Source: Saprospiraceae bacterium (GTDB lineage Bacteria; Bacteroidota; Bacteroidia; Chitinophagales; Saprospiraceae). From it: a DNA stretch of 64,000 bases. Location of the stretch: contig JAHCHX010000001.1 in the NCBI GenBank assembly GCA_026129545.1, positions 124,001 to 188,000 of the forward strand, written 5' to 3'. Made by a program: the position numbers and the translations under genes. How positions within the stretch are numbered: position 1 is the first letter of the stretch; each line of letters starts with the position of its first letter. Below the pieces are notes generated by a model. The model was given only the letters and a program-made list of their open reading frames with translations. It ran no database searches and was not told the DNA's origin. This document shows positions 48,573 to 58,387 of the stretch, piece after piece.

Positions 48573-48753
48573 GGGCTCAGGGCAAGCGCATCAAAATACA
48601 ACCGACCTCGGAGAGGTCAAATGTTGGTAGTAGAAACGCCCCGTTTTCGCGATGTTTACGACCCCGGAGGGGTCGAATGTTGGTGCTCTGTGTTCTACCC
48701 AATATCAAACCTCTCCGAGGTCGGTTGTATTTTGATGCGTTTGCCCTGAGCCC
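48573..48753. mobile_element. MITE-like element with 45-bp terminal inverted repeats
   Basis: The arms 48573-48617 (gggctcagggcaagcgcatc...) and 48709-48753 are inverted copies with one mismatch in 45. The inside contains further palindromes, cctcggagagg and gaccccggaggggtc, each followed by a stretch like aatgttggt. There is no coding capacity. It lies between the converging 3' ends of pbpC (48518) and gene I (48775) and could serve as a two-way terminator. The family assignment is inference; no target-site duplication was confirmed. Confidence 0.6.
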
Positions 48754-48774
48754 GCCGACTCATGTTGCCGCGAT

Positions 48775-51700
48775 TTATCTCAACACCACCATCTTCCGCA
48801 CGGCGCTTTCTGTTGGCGTTTCCAGTTTGTAGTACAACACTCCCTTAGCCTCGACGAGATGCCGGTCGAGCCGGATGGCGTTGTAGCCGCTTGGGTAATG
48901 TGCCGAGTGTGCGTGGAGCAAGCGCCCCGTCTCATCAAAGACGCGCAGCGTGGCATCGCAGGCCTCGGGCAATTGGAAGCCGATGAGGGTGTGCGCGTCG
49001 AACGGATTCGGACGGTTCTGGTAGAGCGCAAACCCTGGCCGGACGTTGGTGCCATCGTCGAAGCGCAAGGCGATGTTGGCGTAGTTGAATGCGTTGTGGG
49101 AATCTCCTTCCTCCAGCTCATACCCTTCCGCCCGTGTGATGCGGCTGGAAATGGAGAGCATATCGCTTAATTGCCCGGCTTTTCGCGCGCGGAACACGAC
49201 GGAGAACGCCTGTGCGCCATGTTCGACCGAAGTGGTGAGGGCATCCTCAAACACCCCGAAGTTGGCCAGACTGATTCCTTCGCCCGGCACCACTTCCAAG
49301 AGTTCCAAGTGGTGGAAATCCAGCGTGAACTGATACCCCAGCAGGGCGGCGGCAGGTCGGAACGGGATGCTCAACACTTCGCCTGCCTGCACCGTGCGGT
49401 TGTTCACGTCGAAGAACAGCGTGGTGTCCCAACGGTCATCGGAGGTCAGCAGGCTATCGCCGCTTGCCGAGTTGTTCACGTCGCCCACTTTCACGCCCAC
49501 GAAGTCTTCGTTTGTGTGGCTGACACTTACATTGTCGCGGGAGATGCTTTCGGGGAACGGTGTTTCAAACGGGTTTTCGGGATTTGGGAAATCGAAATTT
49601 TTGTCCACGAAACGCCAAGAGGTGTTGGCGGGCAATTCGTCGTAGATGCCGAGGATGAGTTTGCGCAGCTCCACGATGTCGAAGGTCGTGATGGAGTTCG
49701 ACTTGTTGGCATCGGCTGCAATCATCTTGTAAGGGCTGCCGAGCGGGTCAATGGCCAGTATGTGTCTGCTGATGAGCAACAAATCGGCGGTGCTGACTCC
49801 GTTGAGGTGGTTGATGTTCTTGACGGGCATCACGGAGTAGTCGCCGTTGAGCGGCACCGCGCTTTTGAACTGATAAAAGCCCTGCGGGTCGTTGTCGGTG
49901 CTCAAATTGGTAGGCGGTGGAGAGACTGTGAGGAGTATCGTTGCTTGCGCGACGGCAGCTCCCAGTTCGGTGGTCAGTTGCCCAGCCACATCGAAGTTGA
50001 TGTTTTGGCAGGAGGTGTCGCCGACGAGCACGGTTACTTGCGCGGTGCAAAAATTCGTGTTGCCAGCCAAGTCCATTGCCCAGAGTTGTACCGAGTTGTT
50101 CCCCAAATCGGCGCAGTTGAACTCGAGGGAGGTTTCGGTTGGGAAGTCGGGGCCGCCGCCTTTTTTAAGGCCAAACACCAAGAGGTCTGGGGGCGTATGG
50201 TTGTCAGTCGCAATTTGCAGGATGTTGCTCACTTGAAGCGTCACAGGAGCGTTGTCGAAAATGGTCAGGGAGAAGGGGTTGCAAGTGACTTCCGGCGGAC
50301 GTGCATCTTTCACGACGAAACTGTATTCGCAGGTGGTTTGGTTGCCGCAGTCGTCCGTGACGGTCCATTCGATTTTGTGCGAGCCGTAAGGCAGCTCTGG
50401 CACGGCGAATTGGTCGGGGTTGGCTTCCGAGTTCCAGACGACGTGTCCCGTTTTTTTCTTGCCCGACACGGTTGTTTGCAAAGCAAAACGGTATTTCTCC
50501 GCAGCATCCACGGGGCGGTTGTCGAACGCGCGCGATTCGCCACCGGAGTAGTTTGGATTGGCGGCATTGCCGAAGTTGACCGTGCCGGGCGCGGGCGGGT
50601 CTTCGCTGTTTATCACGGTTTCGTGCACGGTGTCATTGTCCAAATCGAGGAACAGCAGGTATCGCATGGTCACTGCCGTATCGGTGCAGAGGTCAGTGGC
50701 CGTCAGGGAGAGAGGAGCCATGCCCTCGCACAAGTCGGGTCTGTTGGTTTGTGGGTCGAACCAATTGCCACCATTCCAGAGCAGTGTGTCATTGACGGAA
50801 GTGTCGCCAAACATGAGCGCGGTGGGGTGGCAGTCATCAATGGTGGGCACCTGATTGTCAATGATTTTGATAAATTGCTTGTACCTATACCCATTGGTCG
50901 TTAGCGACCAAAAGGTACTGTAATCGGTCGGTTCGGGGTCGTCGAAATTGACGTTGATTACCGTAGGTGCCCAAGGGGCGGCTGTTCCCGGCGCAGAGAC
51001 AATCGGCCCCGCCAGGTTGTCGGGGTTGTTGGCTGCAGAGTCAGGTTCGGGATTGGGCACGTCTGTAATGGGCAAGTTGGGGTTGTAGTCACACCAATTG
51101 ATGATGGTCCAATGCCGCTCGATGATACGGCAATAACCTTGCGGGTCGGGAATTTCGATATCCTCATAGGTCATGGACATTGATTCGCAATCCACGCCAA
51201 AAAAAAGCGGCACGCCGTAGTCGCTGGAGTCGTTGCAACCTTCCACTACGGCATCGTCGGGGAAGCGTATGTAGTAATCTTGCTGGTATGTCACCACGAT
51301 GCTTTGGGAGCATTGGGCATTTTGGCCGGAATTAGTGTCAAAAACGCGGTAGATGCGCGTGATGGTGCCGCGACTGCAAATCGTGTCGAACAAATCGTAT
51401 CCCGCCAAGAGCTCGACGGAGTCAACATTGCAGGAAAATTCGGCATCCCCATACGACTCAAGCGTGGGGTCGAAATTTTCACACGTCACGGCGACATCGG
51501 GCGGCAGGTCGCAACGCGGTGGGTTGTTGTCCACGATGCTGGCCTGCACAAAGCAGATAGCTGATTGCCCGTCGCCATAATCTGCTGAGACTGGGCCTGC
51601 CGGGACAAATACGTCGTACACTTTCAGCATGAGTATTATGGTCTTTCCAATATCCGCGCAGCACAACAGGGTGGTGTCGTCCAACTCGTTCGCGCCGCCG

Positions 51701-53301
51701 CAAGGAGGGTCCGGGTCGTTGCGTTGTACTTTGAAATAAAGGGTGCCGCAGTCGTCGGTCGAGCCTGTGTTGAGCGATTGCGCGCTGATGGCTGCCGTAC
51801 CGTCTGCGGTCAAATTGACCGTGATATTTTCGGGGCAGTCCGCAGTAGGTGGTGTGCCGTCCCAGACGTGCAGCGAGATATCGCACTTGGTTGTGTTGCC
51901 ACAGCTGTCCGTAGCCCAATAGGTGACCCCAGTGATACCGAGCGGGAATTCTGAAATGGTGTCGAAAGACACGCGCACTTCTGAGGCGTTCCCGCCAATG
52001 GGGGCCAGTTTGCCTTCGAGCGTGTCGGCCAAGTTGTTGATTTTCCAGACTGCTATCACGGAGGCGATGTTCGAGCAGCCATCCGCGACCACCACCTCTG
52101 GCAGTACGACTTCGGCTTGGCAGTTGGCTGTGTTGGCCGTTACGGTCACGTTTGCCGGACATTCCTCAAAGAGAGGCCCAGCCTTGTCCTCCGATTCGAT
52201 ATTTTGGAAAAAATCGATGGTAGAGCCGGTGCACCAGTTGAGGATTGTCCAATGCCGCAGGATGTTGCGCGCACAGGGGCTGCTACTCGTGATGGAATCT
52301 GAATGGGTGTAGCTTATCGAGCAAAGGTTGGTGAATTTTCTGCCAGCATATTCATAATACGGCTCGCCCGTTTCGGCGGGGGACAGGCCTGCTCCCGAAC
52401 AATCCACCGTCACGTCGGGTGGCAGTTGCACGTCGTCCATTTGTATGCGCGTTAGGCTGATGATCTGTTCGCAAGTGCTCGAATTTCCAAAGTTATCCTG
52501 CGCCGTCCACCTGCGCCGAATGTATCCGGTCAGATCGCTGGCGCAATCCAATGGAATAGATGCGTCCGTATTAAACAGGTTCAACGACTCGTTGGGGCTA
52601 CAGTTGTCGCTCACAGCTGGCACGGCGTTGCCGATGCCAAGGCTGTCTCTCATAAAATAGGGCGAGACATTGGCCGCCACACACGGGACCGTGATGCTGT
52701 CGCAGGTCAATGTAGGCGGGAGAAAATCAGAGACCGTGACATTCCCCAGACAGTTGTTGCCTGCAATCGTGTCCGTCACTCGAAAGGCATAAGTTTTGTC
52801 GATATCTGCTGCGCCGAATACTGCTGGCTCCCAGGGGCCATTGCCCAACGGATGGTTTTTGTCCAACTCCACTATGTATCCGTCGGGGCAGCCATAGTTG
52901 CCACTCAGAAAAAAAGCAACGTCGGCATCCCATGTGCAGTTGGAGCCTATGGACACTTGCACATTGGATTTGCAGCTGATGACGCCGAAATACTGCTGCA
53001 CGGTGAGCGTGAAGGAACAAGTGGAGGTGTTGCCGGCAGCATCGGTGGCTTGGAAGAGGTTGACCGTGTTGCCAATCGGGAAACCCGAACCTGACGCGAG
53101 ACCCGACAGTTGCACGAGCGTGTCGCCCGGCTCGTCGTCGCCAGAAACAACCGCATAAAAATACTGAAAGGTGCAAATTCCGCCGGGGCCGAGCGTAACG
53201 GTGTCGGTCAGCGGGCAGAAGATGAATGGCGGGATGGTGTCTTGACTTTTTAGGACAGCTTGAAAAGAAAGCAGTAAAAGGATGAGGTAAATACGGTTCA
53301 T
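48775..53301 (-). CDS. Gene I: large HYR-domain surface protein with dockerin-like and T9SS sorting domains
   Basis: The protein has 1,508 residues and the frame is unbroken. The signal peptide is MNRIYLILLLLSFQAVLKSQ. The first HYR domain follows (DTIPPFIFCPLTDTVTLG to TSTCSFTLTVQQY). The middle, about 105-1080, is a string of HYR/Ig-like units with regular cysteines (TDSCGNTTKCDISLHV, TDDCGNQTTCEYSFVV). The C-terminal cassette has a regulatory-like fold (about 1100), a dockerin-like pair (HLNGVSTADLLLISRHIL and ADANKSNSITTFDIVELR, about 1165-1215), a cohesin-like domain (about 1290-1394) and a T9SS type A sorting domain (about 1420-1508, LYQNRPNPFDAHTLIGFQLP to RKMVVLR). It is a tandem paralogue of gene J and close to the C-terminal half of gene C. 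It is a surface protein; its adhesive or structural role is inferred. Confidence 0.9.
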   Translation of the reverse strand: MNRIYLILLLLSFQAVLKSQDTIPPFIFCPLTDTVTLGPGGICTFQYFYAVVSGDDEPGDTLVQLSGLASGSGFPIGNTVNLFQATDAAGNTSTCSFTLTVQQYFGVISCKSNVQVSIGSNCTWDADVAFFLSGNYGCPDGYIVELDKNHPLGNGPWEPAVFGAADIDKTYAFRVTDTIAGNNCLGNVTVSDFLPPTLTCDSITVPCVAANVSPYFMRDSLGIGNAVPAVSDNCSPNESLNLFNTDASIPLDCASDLTGYIRRRWTAQDNFGNSSTCEQIISLTRIQMDDVQLPPDVTVDCSGAGLSPAETGEPYYEYAGRKFTNLCSISYTHSDSITSSSPCARNILRHWTILNWCTGSTIDFFQNIESEDKAGPLFEECPANVTVTANTANCQAEVVLPEVVVADGCSNIASVIAVWKINNLADTLEGKLAPIGGNASEVRVSFDTISEFPLGITGVTYWATDSCGNTTKCDISLHVWDGTPPTADCPENITVNLTADGTAAISAQSLNTGSTDDCGTLYFKVQRNDPDPPCGGANELDDTTLLCCADIGKTIILMLKVYDVFVPAGPVSADYGDGQSAICFVQASIVDNNPPRCDLPPDVAVTCENFDPTLESYGDAEFSCNVDSVELLAGYDLFDTICSRGTITRIYRVFDTNSGQNAQCSQSIVVTYQQDYYIRFPDDAVVEGCNDSSDYGVPLFFGVDCESMSMTYEDIEIPDPQGYCRIIERHWTIINWCDYNPNLPITDVPNPEPDSAANNPDNLAGPIVSAPGTAAPWAPTVINVNFDDPEPTDYSTFWSLTTNGYRYKQFIKIIDNQVPTIDDCHPTALMFGDTSVNDTLLWNGGNWFDPQTNRPDLCEGMAPLSLTATDLCTDTAVTMRYLLFLDLDNDTVHETVINSEDPPAPGTVNFGNAANPNYSGGESRAFDNRPVDAAEKYRFALQTTVSGKKKTGHVVWNSEANPDQFAVPELPYGSHKIEWTVTDDCGNQTTCEYSFVVKDARPPEVTCNPFSLTIFDNAPVTLQVSNILQIATDNHTPPDLLVFGLKKGGGPDFPTETSLEFNCADLGNNSVQLWAMDLAGNTNFCTAQVTVLVGDTSCQNINFDVAGQLTTELGAAVAQATILLTVSPPPTNLSTDNDPQGFYQFKSAVPLNGDYSVMPVKNINHLNGVSTADLLLISRHILAIDPLGSPYKMIAADANKSNSITTFDIVELRKLILGIYDELPANTSWRFVDKNFDFPNPENPFETPFPESISRDNVSVSHTNEDFVGVKVGDVNNSASGDSLLTSDDRWDTTLFFDVNNRTVQAGEVLSIPFRPAAALLGYQFTLDFHHLELLEVVPGEGISLANFGVFEDALTTSVEHGAQAFSVVFRARKAGQLSDMLSISSRITRAEGYELEEGDSHNAFNYANIALRFDDGTNVRPGFALYQNRPNPFDAHTLIGFQLPEACDATLRVFDETGRLLHAHSAHYPSGYNAIRLDRHLVEAKGVLYYKLETPTESAVRKMVVLR

Positions 53302-53329
53302 AGGAAAATTTGATTTTGTTTGGAATGTA

Positions 53330-53391
53330 GGTGTTGTTCGAGAAGTATGAGGGCTTGGCCATGCAGGCCCTCATACTTCTCGAACAACACC
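53330..53391. repeat. 25-bp perfect inverted repeat between genes J and I
   Basis: Arms 53330-53354 (ggtgttgttcgagaagtatg...) and 53367-53391 are perfect inverted copies around a 12-base loop. On the minus strand it lies after the gene J stop and 29 bases before the gene I start. It may end transcription of J or form a leader structure of I; no T run follows it. Confidence 0.8.
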
Positions 53392-53420
53392 TTGCTTCCC
53401 TGTTGACATTTATTTATGTT

Positions 53421-53520
53421 TTACGCCGCCGGGTTTTGGGCATGGCTAAAAGCGCAATCTGCTCAAAATCATGGAGAGCGGGCATGGTGAACTGACAAAT
53501 CCCAGCGAATCAAGGTGTAA
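53421..53520 (+). repeat. Dispersed repeat, copy 2 (about 100 bp)
   Basis: It shares gggttttgggcatggct, the middle caatctg.tcaaaatca and the end gcgaatcaaggt with 60077-60175, and its second half is shared with 12408-12463. This copy overlaps the 3' end of gene J and supplies its stop codon (TGA, complement of 53510-53512). Confidence 0.7.
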
Positions 53521-56500
53521 GAATGACCATTTTGCGAGTGGCACTCTCGGTGGGCGTGTCCAATTTGTAGTAGAGCACACCGCTGCCCAATCTACTCTTT
53601 TCGATGGGAACAGCGTGGTAGCCGGGTGAATAGGTGGCTGTTTGAGTGTGCAACAAACGCCCCGTCTCGTCGAAAATGCTCAGGGTCGCGTCGCAGCCTT
53701 CGGGCAAATGGAAACCGATGAGCGTGCGGTCGCGGAAAGGATTGGGTTGGTTTTGATACAATTCAAAGCCGATTTTGGAAATTGTGCCATCGTCGAAGCG
53801 CAAAAGCGGATTGAGGTAATGACCTGCTCGGCCTTCCAATTTGTAGCCTTCCGCACGGGTGATACGGCTGGAAATAGAGAGCATGTCACTCAGCAAGCCT
53901 GGCTGCCGCGCATGAAAGGCAATGGCGAATTCCAAAGCCCCGTTTTCGACGGAAGTGGTCACTGCGTCATCGAAGCGCGCAAAATTACCGAGGTTCATGC
54001 CTTCGCCCGGCAGGATGTTGACGGTTTCCAATCCCTGCGTGTTGAGCGTGAATTGATAGCCCGACACCTGCTCCGATGCCTTGAACAGGACGGTGAATGT
54101 TTCCCCGGCCTCCACGGCGCGGTTTGTCACCTCAAAGAACAAGGGAGCATGTTCGGTGCGGTCGTCCGACGAGGCGAAATCGTCGTCGTTGTAGAGTGCG
54201 GAGTTGTTCACGTCGCCCACTTTCACTGGCTCAAAATCGTCGTTGAGTTGGTCTTCGGTCACACCGTTGCGCGTGATGTTTTCGGGGAATGGCACGAAGA
54301 ACGGGTTTTTCGGGTCGGGGAAATTGAAAGCCTTGTTCACAAATCGCCAAGAAGTGTTGTCGGGAAACTTGTCGTAGATGCCGAGGATGAGTTTCCTGAT
54401 TTCCACCACGTCGAAGGTGGTGACGGCGTTGTTCTTGTTGGCATCGGCGGCGATGATTTTGTAGGGCGTGTCCAATTCTTCCAGACCAAGAATATGCCGC
54501 GAAATCAGGACCAAGTCAAAAGTCGAAACGCCGTTGAGGTGGTTTTCGTCGTTGAATGGTTTCACCGTGTAGTTGGTTCCGGCGCGGATGGCATTTTCAA
54601 ATTTAAAATTGCCTTGATTGTCCGATGTCGCCATGAGCGTCGCCGGAGGGCCGGATGGGGGTGTGGCATTGAGTGTCACAGCGGTGTTGCTGACCAAGAG
54701 GTTGCCCGCTACGGTCAGTAGGTCAGGTGTGCAGGAGCTGTCCGCGTCGGTGATGTGTACGGTAAGTGTGCAGGAAGAAGTGTTGTTGGAGCGGTCTTTG
54801 GCCCATACTTCGAGGTCGTGAGTGCCCAATTGGGAACAGTCGAACAAGAGGGTGTCAATCGGATTGCCGGTTGCGTCTTCGGGGAAACCCGAGCCAGCCC
54901 CGACCTTGCGCATACCGAAATGGAGCAACTGTGGCGGCGTGTGGTTGTCCTCTGCGGAATTGAGCGCCGTCAATGCCGTCAGCATAATCGGTATGTCGAA
55001 CGAGGTGATTTCAAAACTCAGCGTGTCTGCACATTCGACGACGGGTGCTTGCGTGTCTTTCACGGTGAATTCATACTCACAAATGGTCTCGTTGCCGCAC
55101 ACATCATTTACAACCCATCTTATCGAATGGGTGCCGTAGGGCAACTGCGGCGATTCGCCTGGCGAACCGAACGGGCTGCCGGGGGTAGGCAATTGCCCCT
55201 GTGTCTTCCACTGCACGCTGGATGTGCGCGTCGAGCCAGATATTTCGTGGTGTACCGCCCAGCGATATATTTGGGCCGGCGGCAAGTTGCGCCCGTCAAA
55301 AGTCCTTGGGGTGCCGCCTGAATAGTTTGGGGTATTGATGTTGTTATAGTTGATGGTGCCCGGTGCTGGCGGGTTGTTGCTGCTGACAACGGTTTCCTTG
55401 CTCCCGTTTCCATCCAAATCCAAAAAAAGCAAGTATGTGGTACTCACGCCTGCTCCCGTGCAGTCATCGCTGGCCGAGATGGATAACGTTACCTCCGCTT
55501 CTGGCACATCGTTCAGATTTGTCAGCGGGTCGTTCCAGTATGATTGGTTCCAAAGCAGCGGGTCGTTGGTGGTTGTATCGCCAAAAGTGAGCGCCTCTGT
55601 GGGGCAGTTTGTGATGATGGGTTTCTGGTTGTCAACGATTTTGATGGTTTGCTTATACCGGTAAGCATTGGCATCGGCATTCCAGAAGACGGAAAAATCA
55701 GTGGGGGTCTGGCCGGGTGCGACGGCTACGAGACTGGGCGCCCACGGGTCGGGTGTTCCAGCGGCCGACACGATGGGGCCTGCCAAATTGTTGGGATGGT
55801 TGGCCGTTGCGTTTGGTTCAGGGTTCGGTATGACGGTGACAGGGCCATCGGGGTCGTAGTTGCAGGTGTTTCGGATGGTCCAAGTTCTGTCAATCCTGAA
55901 ACAAGCATCGGGCACCACATTGACCACCTCGTCTTCATAAGTGGCAATCAAAAGCCCACAGCCATTATTCAAAAACGTGGGTTCGCCATAGAAACCCGCC
56001 GGATTGCAAACCGTCACCACCACGTCGTCGGGCAATTTGATGAAATACTCTTGCACTGCCTCCACTTCTATCTGGTGCGCGCACGAGGTGCTGTTGCCAT
56101 TCTGGTCAAACACAATAAACGTGCGCACAATCACCCCGCTCGTGCAGAGCGAATCAAAGTCTGTGTAATCGAGCGATACTTCAAGCGAATCAACCCCACA
56201 CGACAACATGGGCAAGCTATATGCCGCGAAGGTGGTGTCGAAACTGGTGCAACTCACCTCCACGTCGGGCGGAGCGATGCAAGAAGTGGGTAGCGTGTCG
56301 AGCACCACCACTTGAACCACGCACTCGCTGAATTGACCTTCGGCAAAAATCGGCACCACTGGTCCGTTGGGAAGCGGCACATCGTACACTCGGAGCGTGA
56401 GTTCTACCGTGTCGCCAATATCGGCACAACAGAACAGCGCGGCATCCCCGAACACGCTGTTGTCCTGACACTCATTGGCCAATGCGCGGCGCACTTTGAA

Positions 56501-58126
56501 GGAAAGGTTCAAGCTGCAAGAATCGCCCGACAAGGAGTCGAGTGCGCTCGCCGCCAACGAAAATGAACCGTTTTCAGACAAGGCAACCGTCATTGCACTC
56601 ACGCATAGCGCCTCTGGGGGCGACATATCCCACACCGTCAGCGCAATTTGGCAAGTGCCCGAGTTGCCACAATTGTCGGTAGCGACATAAAGCAAGTTGG
56701 TGGTAGCGCCAGAGGGAAAGTTGAAGGCCGTGTCGAGCACTGCAAGAGAGTTGCCGAATATAGTCCCATCCAACGAGTCTATGTTGAGCCCGTCGGTCCA
56801 AAACGCGGTGACAGCTACCACTGGCGAACAATCATCGCTGACGAGGACATCCGGCAAATCCACGTCCGCCAAACAATTGAGCGTGGTTGCGCTGATGATG
56901 ACACTGGAGTCGCAAGTGAGTTTGGGCCCGCTATTGTCCACGAAATTGATGAGTTGAACACCCGAGTAAGGATTGGTCGCCGAAATAGGGTCGCACAGGT
57001 CAAAGACCTTCCATGTGCGCGCGTATTGTGCGCCGTTGTTGCAATCCGAGACCAGCAGCGTGTCGAAAAATTGAATTTCAAACTCGCAAAAAGAAGTGGG
57101 CCACAGATTGAACTCGTAGTTGCCGGCCAACAGCACGGGAAGACCTGTGGAAAAAATACTGTCTTTCAAACTACAGCTCACGGTCACATCCTCTGGGAAT
57201 TGGATGCCCGCGAAAGAGCGTTGGCGCACGATGGTGTGCTGGCAAGTAGCTGTGTTGCCACTCGAATCGGTCGCCGTCCAGAATCGCGTCACCAAGCCAC
57301 TGATATCGGTGAGCGGGTCGCAGGGCAAGTCCTCCGAAAAGTCAATATACGACAATGTGACGCCGGGGCAGTTGTCCATCACCTGAGGCACCCCGGCGGC
57401 GAGGCCGAGGCTGTCGCGGAGAAAATAAGGGTCGAGATTGCTCATGCCGCAGTGCACGATGACGGGCGAGCAAGACAAGATGGGCTTAGGGTCAAGGGTT
57501 CTTAACCTGCCAAAGCACGAATTGCCGACACTTTCATCCACCACCCGAAAGGCAATCAAATTGCCAACATCGCTAAACATCAGATTGGCAGGCACCCACG
57601 GGCCGTTGCCATAAGGAGGCACCCTGTCAATGTCCACCCGATAATTTCCCAAGCAACCAAACGGAGGCAGCAAACCCTCCTCCGGCAGCACCGCCTTCGC
57701 GCAGTTGGCACCCAACTCGACCACGACCGTGTCCTTGCATAAAAGAGGCCCGCCGCCTGCCGGCTGCACCACCGTCACCGTGAAAGAACAGGTGGCGGTG
57801 TTGGCCGAAAGGTCAGTCACGAGGAAACTATTGACCGTCGAGCCAATCTGAAAGGCGCTACCCGAAGCAAGGCCATTCAATTGAATAAGCAGAAAGCCTG
57901 GCTGGTCATCGTCGGCGGTCACCGTGTAACTATACATAGTGTCGCACTGACTGGGGTTGCCAAGTGTGAGGGTGACACTCGGAGGACATTCAATGGTGGG
58001 TGGTATCGTATCCGAAAGACTGGAGGCAAAAATCGGTGGGTCAAAAACATTCTTGGCGGAAAGCGGCAGCCCATTGGTAAAAACAGCAAAACCTGCCAAT
58101 AGGCACAGGAGTAGTAAACGGCTCAT
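53510..58126 (-). CDS. Gene J: large HYR-domain surface protein with dockerin-like and T9SS sorting domains
   Basis: The protein has 1,538 residues. The start is ATG at 58126, because a signal peptide follows (MSRLLLLCLLAGFAVFTNG); the open frame runs 68 codons further upstream without one. The first HYR domain is DTIPPTIECPPSVTLTLG to TATCSFTVTVVQP. The middle is made of HYR/Ig-like units with paired cysteines, including VIPNPEPNATANHPNNLAGP, which is shared with gene C. The C-terminal cassette has a regulatory-like fold, a dockerin-like pair (HLNGVSTFDLVLISRHILGL and ADANKNNAVTTFDVVEIR, about 1195-1245), a cohesin-like domain (about 1325-1408) and a T9SS type A sorting domain (from LYQNQPNPFRDRTLIGFHLP). 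It lies 208 bases upstream of gene I in the same direction, with the same bases around the start codon (TTTTCCTATGA). Confidence 0.9.
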   Translation of the reverse strand: MSRLLLLCLLAGFAVFTNGLPLSAKNVFDPPIFASSLSDTIPPTIECPPSVTLTLGNPSQCDTMYSYTVTADDDQPGFLLIQLNGLASGSAFQIGSTVNSFLVTDLSANTATCSFTVTVVQPAGGGPLLCKDTVVVELGANCAKAVLPEEGLLPPFGCLGNYRVDIDRVPPYGNGPWVPANLMFSDVGNLIAFRVVDESVGNSCFGRLRTLDPKPILSCSPVIVHCGMSNLDPYFLRDSLGLAAGVPQVMDNCPGVTLSYIDFSEDLPCDPLTDISGLVTRFWTATDSSGNTATCQHTIVRQRSFAGIQFPEDVTVSCSLKDSIFSTGLPVLLAGNYEFNLWPTSFCEFEIQFFDTLLVSDCNNGAQYARTWKVFDLCDPISATNPYSGVQLINFVDNSGPKLTCDSSVIISATTLNCLADVDLPDVLVSDDCSPVVAVTAFWTDGLNIDSLDGTIFGNSLAVLDTAFNFPSGATTNLLYVATDNCGNSGTCQIALTVWDMSPPEALCVSAMTVALSENGSFSLAASALDSLSGDSCSLNLSFKVRRALANECQDNSVFGDAALFCCADIGDTVELTLRVYDVPLPNGPVVPIFAEGQFSECVVQVVVLDTLPTSCIAPPDVEVSCTSFDTTFAAYSLPMLSCGVDSLEVSLDYTDFDSLCTSGVIVRTFIVFDQNGNSTSCAHQIEVEAVQEYFIKLPDDVVVTVCNPAGFYGEPTFLNNGCGLLIATYEDEVVNVVPDACFRIDRTWTIRNTCNYDPDGPVTVIPNPEPNATANHPNNLAGPIVSAAGTPDPWAPSLVAVAPGQTPTDFSVFWNADANAYRYKQTIKIVDNQKPIITNCPTEALTFGDTTTNDPLLWNQSYWNDPLTNLNDVPEAEVTLSISASDDCTGAGVSTTYLLFLDLDGNGSKETVVSSNNPPAPGTINYNNINTPNYSGGTPRTFDGRNLPPAQIYRWAVHHEISGSTRTSSVQWKTQGQLPTPGSPFGSPGESPQLPYGTHSIRWVVNDVCGNETICEYEFTVKDTQAPVVECADTLSFEITSFDIPIMLTALTALNSAEDNHTPPQLLHFGMRKVGAGSGFPEDATGNPIDTLLFDCSQLGTHDLEVWAKDRSNNTSSCTLTVHITDADSSCTPDLLTVAGNLLVSNTAVTLNATPPSGPPATLMATSDNQGNFKFENAIRAGTNYTVKPFNDENHLNGVSTFDLVLISRHILGLEELDTPYKIIAADANKNNAVTTFDVVEIRKLILGIYDKFPDNTSWRFVNKAFNFPDPKNPFFVPFPENITRNGVTEDQLNDDFEPVKVGDVNNSALYNDDDFASSDDRTEHAPLFFEVTNRAVEAGETFTVLFKASEQVSGYQFTLNTQGLETVNILPGEGMNLGNFARFDDAVTTSVENGALEFAIAFHARQPGLLSDMLSISSRITRAEGYKLEGRAGHYLNPLLRFDDGTISKIGFELYQNQPNPFRDRTLIGFHLPEGCDATLSIFDETGRLLHTQTATYSPGYHAVPIEKSRLGSGVLYYKLDTPTESATRKMVILTP

Positions 58127-58387
58127 AGGAAAAATTGTCTGGAAATGAACAACGTAGTTTTTCGTTTCAAAAAGTCTGCGAAAACTACGCCGCTCTACCG
58201 GACGCGCCAATACCAGCGGTCTAAAAACCCATATTCGAGCCTGAAAATTTGCAGATATGTCGGGCAGTTTGCATACTCCACTACCATTACTTGTCGCAAA
58301 CCCACCGTTGCTTGCCACAAGTTGCCGCACGTTTGTTGAAAGTGAATTGTTCGCTTACAAGCGCCAACCCACTTTCTCCCCACCGCA

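Noticed and set aside
49171..50904. A 577-codon + strand frame antisense to gene I
   Set aside because: The minus-strand frame encodes a clear HYR/dockerin/T9SS protein; the antisense product shows no domain or signal peptide.
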